A stretch of DNA of 44,363 nt, taken from the NCBI GenBank assembly GCA_017525525.1, contig JAFXSQ010000061.1, positions 1 through 44,363 of the forward strand, in the 5' to 3' direction. The notes under the pieces were generated by a model. That model did no database searches and had not been told where the DNA came from. It saw only the letters and a list, made by a program, of their open reading frames with translations. The DNA comes from Lachnospiraceae bacterium (lineage in GTDB: Bacteria; Bacillota; Clostridia; Lachnospirales; Lachnospiraceae). This document shows, piece after piece, positions 1 to 5,815 of this stretch (position 1 is its first letter; every line of letters begins with the position of its first letter). The position numbers and the translations under genes are program-made.

Positions 1-47
1 CCATCTGTCATCTGAACTTTGTGTACGTTTTTCTTTTCTCTTGCCAT
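1..47 (-). CDS. IS256-family (Mutator-type) transposase, N-terminal fragment cut by window edge
   Basis: Fifteen complete codons on the minus strand, starting ATG at 47 and running off the left edge. A GGAGG ribosome site lies about 6 bases upstream. The start MAREKKNVHKVQMTDG matches, from memory, the N-terminus of IS256/Mutator-type transposases common in Clostridia. The flanking DNA to 140 looks like an IS256-type terminal repeat, which supports the call. Only the extreme N-terminus is visible, so no catalytic residue can be checked. Confidence 0.6.
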   Translation of the reverse strand, partial: MAREKKNVHKVQMTD

Positions 48-140
48 AATAAAGGCCTCCTTAAAGTATTTATATTTTACCTTAGGAGACCTTAATAATA
101 CATAACTATTATATTTTTACAGACTTTTTTTCACAGACTC
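1..140 (-). mobile_element. End of an IS256-type insertion sequence
   Basis: The stretch between the transposase start and position 140 has no gene. Read on the minus strand from 140 it begins GAGTCTGTGAAAAAAAGTC, the style of terminal repeat seen in IS256-type elements (start near GAG, then a poly-A run). It abuts the left inverted repeat of the next transposon at 141. The other end of this element is outside the window, so the terminal repeat could not be paired. Confidence 0.55.
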
Positions 141-164
141 GCTCTGTCACATTTGATGGTTGAT
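141..164 (+). repeat. Left terminal inverted repeat of the IS1595-type transposon
   Basis: Begins GCTCTGTC, then four variable bases, then TTGATGGTTGAT. It pairs with 4079-4102 (reverse complement) at 21 of 24 positions. The right copy has one further outer G (4103 is C on the plus strand) that is missing here, where the IS256-type end begins at 140. Confidence 0.85.
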
Positions 165-327
165 AATCTATCTTAAAAAAAAGATAAGTAACCATTGGTT
201 TCTTATTTGTTATATCCTCACCCTCAACGGATTTGGTTTTCGTGAGGGTGGAGAAATTATAATTGGTCTGTCACATTGTTTATCATTTAGAAACACTTTT
301 ATAGTAGTTGTTTTACAACTAACGATA

Positions 328-1086
328 TTATCTTTTATTTACAATAAATGGTAGTTGTCTAAAATCATCTGATTTATTCAAAACATCATACAGTTGTTTA
401 TAGAATGTATTTATCTTATTAAACACGGACTGTAAAACATCATAACTAATGTTTATTCCATACATTTTTAATAATTCTTCATGTTCATTTGATATTACTT
501 CAAAAATAGGAAATGTAGTATAAAATTGTTCAGCCTTTCTACACAAATCACCTTCTGTATAAAAAATGCCCTCTTTTATATCTTTTTTCTGCTTGCTCAT
601 ATCAATATTATGATATTCTATTTCTGTATAGTCATTTAAGATATGTTTATACATCCTCTCTAATGATTTACTATTGGGGTAAGCAGTTCTGATATAATTG
701 TAATCAAATAAATATGTGGACTTAACTAACATTTGATTATCTTGAATATATTTATACTTAACTAAGAATTGTAAAACAATATATTCTATACATGGAATTG
801 GAATTATCATAACATTATTAGCATAGCCATCCATTCCTTGTACTTTGTCATATAATTGCCAATATCCATTTGTTACATCCACATTTTCAGGTGAGTAATC
901 ATAATATATGCAGTAATTATGTGATGTATCATACCATTTCTTTAACTCCTTAAACAATCTTCCATTACCATTTGCAAAGTGAATATTGTTTTTATTATAT
1001 GAATGTTGAGTTAAGAGTTTTGATGTAACCATATTAGTATTATCTTCAAAGATGAAGATTATATTTTGTATTGTATTATCACTCAA
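328..1086 (-). CDS. Cargo protein, possible TOPRIM-like fold (function unknown)
   Basis: About 252 residues, the last gene of the cassette. I choose TTG at 1086: a GGAGG sits 9 bases upstream and the start overlaps the stop of the ATPase gene by 8 bases. The only upstream ATG (1140) lies deep inside the ATPase gene and has no ribosome site. The N-terminus has a hydrophobic strand ending FED (IIFIFED), then GNGRLFKEL, then a second strand YCIYYDYSPEN. A Glu after the first strand and an Asp after a later one is the arrangement of TOPRIM nuclease/topoisomerase folds, and ATPase plus TOPRIM pairs occur in defence systems such as PARIS and Gabija. The assignment is inference; a structure prediction would be decisive. 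The rest is Tyr/Lys/Asn-rich with no motif I recognise. Confidence 0.7.
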   Translation of the reverse strand: MSDNTIQNIIFIFEDNTNMVTSKLLTQHSYNKNNIHFANGNGRLFKELKKWYDTSHNYCIYYDYSPENVDVTNGYWQLYDKVQGMDGYANNVMIIPIPCIEYIVLQFLVKYKYIQDNQMLVKSTYLFDYNYIRTAYPNSKSLERMYKHILNDYTEIEYHNIDMSKQKKDIKEGIFYTEGDLCRKAEQFYTTFPIFEVISNEHEELLKMYGINISYDVLQSVFNKINTFYKQLYDVLNKSDDFRQLPFIVNKR

Positions 1087-1471
1087 TGCGTTTAACCTCC
1101 ATCTTCTTATCAGTATAGTCAACTGAATACATACCAACATCCTTTATTCCTATCTTAGAATAATCTTTCAAACTAATTAAAATACAAGGACATTCTTTCA
1201 TAAATCTGGCTAACAATTCTTTTGAAATATATAAGTCAGCATTATCTAATAAAACTATACCTGCATCTTTACAGAAAGCAACCATATTATCCTCTGTGTT
1301 TTCAGTTTTGAAATCAAATAAGGCATTTTTTATTCCTTTTTCTTTACAGTAATGTTGAATAATCTCAAACAAAAAAGTTTTTCCTGAACCTGACATTCCA
1401 TATAAAAGATTAACATTATCTTTGAAATCTGCATTTACTTTAATTCCACTGTATTCATAATCAATCTTCAT
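1079..1471 (-). CDS. Small single-domain P-loop ATPase
   Basis: About 130 residues. Walker A is GMSGSGKT at residues 25-32. Walker B is IVLLDNAD at about 72-79, hydrophobic strand then Asp. The protein is much shorter than ordinary AAA or ABC ATPases and lacks room for an ABC signature or helical lid, so it probably works with a partner. Start chosen at ATG 1471, with GAGG 7 bases upstream; ATG 1477 and 1486 are alternatives. It overlaps the upstream gene by 11 bases and the downstream gene by 8, so the three proteins are probably made together. The Asp-Asn of Walker B replaces the usual Asp-Glu, so hydrolysis may be slow or need a partner. Confidence 0.8.
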   Translation of the reverse strand: MKIDYEYSGIKVNADFKDNVNLLYGMSGSGKTFLFEIIQHYCKEKGIKNALFDFKTENTEDNMVAFCKDAGIVLLDNADLYISKELLARFMKECPCILISLKDYSKIGIKDVGMYSVDYTDKKMEVKRIE

Positions 1472-1916
1472 CTTCATACCTCGCATAATTTAAGAACTCA
1501 TAAATATTAGTGAACTGCTTATCTTTATATACGATGTCACAACTTTCATCCTCATCTTCTGGAAACAAACTAATATGTTCCCATAATACTATTCCATCTT
1601 TTATCTTTGGAATAAAATCTAATACATTTATTCCACATTCAGCTAAATTAAAACATTTATCTGGATTTGAAATAATATTTAGTAATGTCTTAGTTCCTGA
1701 AGAAAGATAATTTTTGAATAAATTACCTAAATCTTTTGTTCTACTGGTAAATACTAATTCACTATAATAATCTGCCTTATCAACTTTTTTTAATATTTCC
1801 TTAGCAAGTGGTGTATCTGGAATAGTAGTTTTCTCATTAAAAAACAAATCATTACTATTTATATAATCTATTGTATCTGGTATTTCACTTTTATTTCTAA
1901 ATATAATTAAACTCAT
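1461..1916 (-). CDS. DUF4869-like protein
   Basis: 151 residues. The ATG at 1914-1916 overlaps the stop of the XRE gene (ATGA), and GGAGG lies 7 bases upstream. The central part follows the pattern I recall for DUF4869: LSSGTKTLLNI, then NPDKCFNLAECG, then a short Ile/Asp-rich stretch and LWEH. DUF4869 proteins are uncharacterised Clostridia proteins of about 150 residues. No signal peptide or membrane segment; the C-terminus is very acidic (ends YEDED). Its place between a repressor-like gene and an ATPase suggests a structural or sensing part of the cassette, which is inference. Confidence 0.7.
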   Translation of the reverse strand: MSLIIFRNKSEIPDTIDYINSNDLFFNEKTTIPDTPLAKEILKKVDKADYYSELVFTSRTKDLGNLFKNYLSSGTKTLLNIISNPDKCFNLAECGINVLDFIPKIKDGIVLWEHISLFPEDEDESCDIVYKDKQFTNIYEFLNYARYEDED

Positions 1917-2137
1917 TTTATGCCCTCCGATTTCTCATCTGTTTGTATTTCATTCATTTGCAAGACTGTATTTGCATAATCTAAATCTATTACCCGTTCC
2001 AATAGATATAGGACATACTCAGGTGTATTTCGCCAACCTTGTTCCCAACTCTGTACCTGTTTAGTGGTAAACTTATATTTTTTAGCAAACTGACTTTGTG
2101 ATAAGCCTGTTTTCATTCGTAGTTCTTTGATTGTCAT
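1913..2137 (-). CDS. XRE-family HTH regulator of the cargo cassette
   Basis: 74 residues from ATG 2137. It contains a helix-turn-helix: IKELRMKTGLSQSQFAKKY, then TTKQVQSWEQG, the classic Cro/CI form. An upstream in-frame ATG at 2173 falls between the -35 and -10 boxes of the promoter, so it cannot be on the message; this decides the start. GGAGG lies 11 bases before the ATG. It is the first gene of a four-gene overlapping unit. A palindrome inside its own promoter suggests autorepression. There is no peptidase or toxin domain fused to it. Confidence 0.85.
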   Translation of the reverse strand: MTIKELRMKTGLSQSQFAKKYKFTTKQVQSWEQGWRNTPEYVLYLLERVIDLDYANTVLQMNEIQTDEKSEGIK

Positions 2138-2161
2138 AAGTTCATAAACCTCCGCAGCCTC

Positions 2162-2190
2162 ACTATACCACAATGTAGTATATTTGTCAA
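2162..2190 (-). promoter_or_regulatory. Sigma-A promoter of the cargo cassette
   Basis: On the minus strand TTGACA (2185-2190) and TATAGT (2162-2167) are separated by exactly 17 bases, close to consensus. Transcription would start near 2155, just before the XRE ribosome site. Confidence 0.8.
2164..2182. promoter_or_regulatory. Probable operator: 19-bp palindrome in the promoter spacer
   Basis: TATACCACAATGTAGTATA is a near-perfect palindrome: arms of 9 bases with a single mismatch around a central A. It fills the spacer and overlaps the -10 box, an ideal place for an XRE dimer to block RNA polymerase. Binding by the product of 1913-2137 is inference from position. Confidence 0.6.
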
Positions 2191-2244
2191 GTAGAAATGT
2201 GGAGTTGATTTTTGAAATGTAATAAAGTGATTGATAATCTATAT

Positions 2245-2919
2245 TTATTCATTTGCCGTACCTAAGATTATTTGTTGTGTTCTGCTTGCTATATAATCAG
2301 AAGTCATATTCGCTAAAATCCACTCTGCTACATTATCATCTTCTGTTATTCCATAAATTGCATCAACTACTATACCGTCAATTTGTTCTGTATCATACTT
2401 CTCTACAGTAGCACAAATTATACTAATATCAGTACAAAATTTTAGCCATTCTTCTTTGTGTGAACGAAAATCTTCATAATCAACATCAGACTGCCATGAA
2501 TTTGTGAAAACTAATTCACTATATGTAGCAACTAAATCATCTGATAAAGCATATTCATTATCTCTTACATCAAGTAAATATCCTTCAAAGTATCCATACC
2601 CCTTACTTATTGCTTCTTCAAAATCATTAGTATCAACTGTAATAGGAACACTCGCTTCACTAATATCATTTTGCATTACTTTATCTGTATGTGCCTGTAA
2701 ATCATCTAATTCTGATTTCTTATCTATTATAGCTCTGTAAATTGTTATCCCTGTAATTCCACTTATTATTACTGTAAGCACTACAACAATGAAAATCTTT
2801 CCGCTTTTTGTTTTTCTTTTATTGTCAGTTGTAATCTGTTTCGTATTCTGCCATGCATTAGTAGTAGTTTCATTTGACTCTTCGTCAAACATCAACCAGT
2901 TATCATTTTCTTGTTTCAT
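2245..2919 (-). CDS. Single-pass membrane protein of the transposon, unknown function
   Basis: 224 residues. Start chosen at ATG 2919 because GGAGGTG lies just upstream; a longer frame to 2958 has no ribosome site. A hydrophilic N-terminal stretch of about 50 residues, rich in Asn and Thr, is followed by one membrane helix (IFIVVVLTVIISGITGITIY), then an acidic outer domain of about 150 residues. The N-terminus is likely cytoplasmic because Lys/Arg precede the helix. It has no recognisable domain. It sits between the transposase and the ATPase cassette, in its own transcription unit, and has the same AT-rich composition as the rest of the transposon. Confidence 0.7.
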   Translation of the reverse strand: MKQENDNWLMFDEESNETTTNAWQNTKQITTDNKRKTKSGKIFIVVVLTVIISGITGITIYRAIIDKKSELDDLQAHTDKVMQNDISEASVPITVDTNDFEEAISKGYGYFEGYLLDVRDNEYALSDDLVATYSELVFTNSWQSDVDYEDFRSHKEEWLKFCTDISIICATVEKYDTEQIDGIVVDAIYGITEDDNVAEWILANMTSDYIASRTQQIILGTANE

Positions 2920-2938
2920 GTAAAACACCTCCATAATC

Positions 2939-2959
2939 TTTGATACTAATAATATCAAA
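2939..2959. promoter_or_regulatory. Inverted repeat upstream of the membrane-protein gene
   Basis: Perfect 7-bp arms, TTTGATA (2939-2945) and TATCAAA (2953-2959), with a 7-base AT-rich centre. It lies between the transposase stop and the ribosome site at about 2930. It could be an operator or a small hairpin; no clear promoter could be fixed around it. Confidence 0.35.
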
Positions 2960-2971
2960 AACTATGATTGT

Positions 2972-4021
2972 CTACACGACAACTGGTAAAGGCGGTCTTT
3001 TAGGTATATCCTTGTACCGTATCTTGATACTTTTGCACATAACATAGGATAGAAAAATGCTCATCTTCTCCTTATATGTTTCATCTGCATAATTCACCAA
3101 ATTATTCCATACCAAATAGTTATTTAGGTACTTCGTTGATACACCTTTGAAACCATACATAAAAGACTTGAGAATACTATGGTAACTGTTAATGTGCTGA
3201 ATGTTGTAGATACCTCTTTTCGATTTTCCTGTTTCCAACTGAATGAGTTGTAAGTTATGTTCTCTTGAAAATTTGCGATATGCCTGCTCTTTATCTGTAC
3301 ATAGAGTGGAATTGCTTATGATTTGATTACCCAAAATAATATCTATGCAGTTGAAACTTACTTTACCAAGTTTACCAACCTTTGCTATTGATTTGCCTTT
3401 TCGATTTACGGCACACGGAACGCAAACTTGTTCATCAGAAAGACCTTTTTTCTTAATTGAATGTCCTCTGTGATGTGGTTCTCTCGGCATAACAAATGTT
3501 TTACTGTTCTTGTGATTCCCTTTATATGATACAGGAAAAAATGTTTCATCTGCTTCAACTATACCGCTTAATGATACATCATTCTGCATAAACTGTAATG
3601 CATCCAATACCTTATGCCGCCATGCAAACGCAGTATTCCTATGAATTTCACAAATTTGTGCTGTTTTTCGTACACTAAATCCATTCATCATACACTCAAT
3701 ATATTTTTTCCAAACTAACATATTTTTTCTTGTACCTGATGAAATAGAGTTAGTGTTTGCAGTAAATGATTTACCACAATCCCTACACAGAAATCTTTGT
3801 GCATTGTTTTTGGGTCTATGTCCATTTCTTACAATGTGTTTACTTTCACAGACAGGACATACCCACCCTTCTGCAAATCTTTCATTATTAACATAATCTA
3901 ACACACTTTTGGGATTAACTAACTGTTCATTTGATAAAATAGAAATGAGCCTATCAATGTAATCGGCTGACAAAGATTTGAGTAGGGTGAGTATTGTCTG
4001 AAACTTTTCAAGTTTCGTCAT
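2972..4021 (-). CDS. IS1595-family transposase (zinc ribbon, ISXO2-type DDE domain)
   Basis: 349 residues, intact. An N-terminal zinc ribbon has Cys 55, 58, 79 and 82 (CPVC and CRDC), followed by a helix-turn-helix region (SVRKTAQICEIHRNTAFAWRHK). The catalytic domain shows the first Asp in EADET (about D158), the second in LCTDKEQAY (about D243), and the motif HINSYHSILK near 276-285, where IS1595 enzymes carry Asn in place of the usual Glu. The later GVSTKYLNNYLVWNNL segment is typical of the family. A GGAGG precedes ATG 4021 by 9 bases. The gene ends close to the cargo and starts about 57 bp from the right inverted repeat. It looks functional. Confidence 0.92.
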   Translation of the reverse strand: MTKLEKFQTILTLLKSLSADYIDRLISILSNEQLVNPKSVLDYVNNERFAEGWVCPVCESKHIVRNGHRPKNNAQRFLCRDCGKSFTANTNSISSGTRKNMLVWKKYIECMMNGFSVRKTAQICEIHRNTAFAWRHKVLDALQFMQNDVSLSGIVEADETFFPVSYKGNHKNSKTFVMPREPHHRGHSIKKKGLSDEQVCVPCAVNRKGKSIAKVGKLGKVSFNCIDIILGNQIISNSTLCTDKEQAYRKFSREHNLQLIQLETGKSKRGIYNIQHINSYHSILKSFMYGFKGVSTKYLNNYLVWNNLVNYADETYKEKMSIFLSYVMCKSIKIRYKDIPKRPPLPVVV

Positions 4022-4078
4022 ACAACATCACCTCCGATTTATCGTTGTAATCTAGTGATATATCAGAGGTGGCTAAAA

Positions 4079-4102
4079 ATCAACCATCAATTAGGACAGA
4101 GC
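4079..4102 (-). repeat. Right terminal inverted repeat of the IS1595-type transposon
   Basis: Reverse complement begins GCTCTGTC, four bases, TTGATGGTTGAT, and pairs with 141-164. One more outer base (4103) extends it to GGCTCTGTC. DNA to the right changes to a higher GC content. Confidence 0.85.
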
Positions 4103-4180
4103 CAAACGGTTAATCCGGCACCGATCAATCAGACGGATCCGGGATAATAGAGGAACTATAGTGGAAAGGCGGGCAAAGGT

Positions 4181-4417
4181 ATGGATGAAAGTAATCAGAG
4201 ACGGAGCATAAAGAAGAACGACAATAAAGACCTTATATCCGAGAAGATACAATTAAAGGATCAGATGCTCGAACACGAGCGTGAAAGTCTGATTTAAGTA
4301 AGCCAAGAGAATATCATACTCGAGAAGGATAACGATGAAGAGCTTGGGAATCTGGGCAAGCATTCCGATGCCAAGAGGAAGCTTCTGCTGGAGAATATAC
4401 CTGTTGGGGATGAGTGA
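4181..4417 (+). pseudogene. Small charged protein gene with an in-frame stop
   Basis: A frame starting ATG 4181, with GGCGGG 7 to 8 bases upstream, reads 38 codons to a TAA at 4295-4297. The same frame then continues open for 39 more codons to TGA at 4415-4417. Both halves are highly charged and of one style (LISEKIQLKDQMLEHERESL, then SQENIILEKDNDEELGNL), so a single nonsense change in a roughly 78-codon gene is the simplest reading. No family recognised. It sits just right of the transposon, and its start may have been lost or moved by the insertion. Confidence 0.4.
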
Positions 4418-4452
4418 GATTTAGCCAGACGTTTTTAGTGAAAAAGATAGAT

Positions 4453-4490
4453 TTTTACAAGTAATAGTGTTATACTTTTCGCTTGTAAAA
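4453..4490 (+). promoter_or_regulatory. Inverted repeat and weak promoter before the DUF4234 gene
   Basis: TTTTACAAG (4453-4461) and CTTGTAAAA (4482-4490) are perfect 9-bp arms. Between them lies TATACT (4471-4476), a good -10 box; the -35 hexamer 17 bases upstream (TAGATT) is poor. The arms may be a regulator site framing the -10 box. Confidence 0.35.
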
Positions 4491-4520
4491 GATACTGAAT
4501 ATAAAAAAGGAGGATTTTTT

Positions 4521-5108
4521 ATGAAGTATTGTAAGAATTGCGCTTCGGTGCAGGATGAATCATTAACATACTGTCCGTATTGCGGAGGTATGTTGTCCGG
4601 TGAGATGCCGGGTAATCAGGGCGGCCCTATCGGGGGTTTTGATATGCCGTATGGCAACCAGGCGAATCAGGGGGCCGGTAATGCTCAGTTTGGGCAGCAG
4701 GGTGCGGTTTATGGAAATGCAGGCGGAGGTGGCTTCGGCAACGGCGCGCAGAACGGGAATACATACGGCATCCAAGGTCGTAATATAGCGGTCTGCATTA
4801 TATTATCGATAGTTACCTGTGGTATATACGGTATCTATTGGATGGTAAAGATGAACGATGAGATAAATCATCTCGCCGGAGAGCCGCTGGCAACCTCGGG
4901 CGGCATGGTGGTGTTACTGACTATTGTTACCTGTGGCATATACGGTTTTTACTGGATGTACAAGATGGGAGAGCGCGTCGACAGAATAAACGGCAATCCC
5001 AACGGAAACAGTAAGGTGCTTTATCTGGTATTGATGATATTTGCGCTTGCAATAGTAGATTATTGCTTTATGCAGGATGCGATAAATAAGCGTGTGGGAT
5101 ATAATTAA
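4521..5108 (+). CDS. Zinc-ribbon DUF4234 membrane protein
   Basis: 195 residues from ATG 4521, chosen for the AAGGAGG 7 bases upstream. The N-terminus is a zinc ribbon (CKNC at 4-7, CPYC at about 18-21). A Gly/Gln/Asn-rich linker follows, then a DUF4234 domain: three or four membrane helices with the repeated phrase IVTCGIYGxYW (two copies, about 100 and 135). DUF4234 proteins are common in Firmicutes and have no known role; the zinc ribbon is typical of the family. The gene overlaps the next by 17 bases, so the two are co-expressed. Confidence 0.85.
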   Translation: MKYCKNCASVQDESLTYCPYCGGMLSGEMPGNQGGPIGGFDMPYGNQANQGAGNAQFGQQGAVYGNAGGGGFGNGAQNGNTYGIQGRNIAVCIILSIVTCGIYGIYWMVKMNDEINHLAGEPLATSGGMVVLLTIVTCGIYGFYWMYKMGERVDRINGNPNGNSKVLYLVLMIFALAIVDYCFMQDAINKRVGYN

Positions 5109-5457
5109 AATATCAAAAAAAGAAATATATGCAGTTCTTGGACTGGTAGCTTTAGGATTGGCGTATCTGTTGTTTGTGCGATGCACGAATCTGGCAATAC
5201 CCTGCTTTTTTCGTGCGGTTACCGGATACAAATGTCCCGGCTGCGGCATAACGACGATGGCGGTGCATCTGTCAAAATTAGAGCTTAAGGAAGCTGCGCG
5301 GGCTAATTATTTCCTCTTTGTGAGTATACCCGTGTTAGCGCTTGAGCTATTCTGCAAAAGAATTAAAGTAGGGCATAAGCTTTTTTCCTGTATGGTTTGG
5401 GGACATGTAATCCTCTTTGTGGTATGGGGATTTATCCGAAACATAATCGGGATGTGA
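5092..5457 (+). CDS. DUF2752 membrane protein
   Basis: 121 residues with a GTG start at 5092 inside the end of the previous gene; no in-frame ATG lies before the conserved core. The DUF2752 signature is GYKCPGCGITTMAVHL at about 45-60, a Cys-x-x-Cys-Gly motif between the first and second of three membrane helices. DUF2752 genes are often found next to DUF4234 genes, as here. Role unknown; a membrane or redox function is only a guess. Followed by a terminator at 5517. Confidence 0.85.
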   Translation: MWDIIKISKKEIYAVLGLVALGLAYLLFVRCTNLAIPCFFRAVTGYKCPGCGITTMAVHLSKLELKEAARANYFLFVSIPVLALELFCKRIKVGHKLFSCMVWGHVILFVVWGFIRNIIGM

Positions 5458-5516
5458 GGGTACAGTGTTATAAAGCTTTTCCGATTCCCCAAACGGTTGT
5501 CAGGAGCTTATCTGAA

Positions 5517-5549
5517 AACCGGAGCATGTGAGTACGCTCTGGTTTTTTT
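5517..5549 (+). terminator. Rho-independent terminator after the DUF4234/DUF2752 pair
   Basis: Stem ACCGGAGC (5518-5525) with GCTCTGGT (5536-5543), one G-T pair, loop of 10, followed by TTTTTT. Confidence 0.75.
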
Positions 5550-5815
5550 GTTCAAAACAAAACACTCCGAAGCTTTGGCTTGCGAATCGTACAAAATAGA
5601 AGCTTATAGAATGACATCTAGCTTTCGGTTAATTTCGCATTACTTCATAATAGTACAAAAAATTCTTCATGAAACCTATGCAAAATAGTTACGGTATTTT
5701 TATCTAAATTTTCACGTATTTTTTTATGCGGCTCTGTTGTAGAATGTGCCACAGTAGGCGAATTATGCCTTAGTACGACTAAGACCTTAAGGTCAGATTT
5801 CAAAGGAGGAAGATT
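5550..5815. other. Non-coding stretch before the surface-protein gene
   Basis: No supportable gene. Near its end are a small hairpin CTTAG-TACGA-CTAAG (5769-5783) and a 12-bp perfect palindrome GACCTTAAGGTC (5783-5794), about 10 bases before the AAGGAGG of the next gene. These could act in the leader of the surface-protein message or bind a regulator. A TAGAAT at 5740-5745 is a possible -10 box without a good -35. Confidence 0.4.

Larger units (their letters stand above)
141..4102. mobile_element. IS1595-type transposon carrying cargo genes
   Basis: A 3.96 kb block bounded by 24-bp inverted repeats (141-164 and 4079-4102; 21 of 24 positions match). All its genes lie on the minus strand. The transposase lies next to the right end. 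The rest is cargo: a membrane protein, an XRE regulator and three small overlapping genes. The block is clearly more AT-rich than the DNA to its right, a sign of horizontal origin. No target duplication is visible, probably because an IS256-type element interrupts the left end. IS1595-family elements with passenger genes are a known class; this cargo set is not one I recognise. Confidence 0.8.

Noticed and set aside
219-250. Terminator for the cargo cassette (CACCCTCA/TGAGGGTG hairpin)
   Set aside because: The 8-bp stem is perfect, but there is no T-run on the minus strand, so a terminator role is not supported.
160-354. 64-codon plus-strand frame at the left transposon end
   Set aside because: It starts inside the inverted repeat and runs opposite to all cargo genes; no ribosome site.
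133-4110. Target-site duplication of the transposon
   Set aside because: The 8 bases beside the two ends (ACAGACTC and CAAACGGT) do not match; the left flank is IS256-type DNA.
5497-5688. 63-codon frame after the DUF2752 gene
   Set aside because: It overlaps the terminator, has no ribosome site and ends in AT-rich non-coding DNA.
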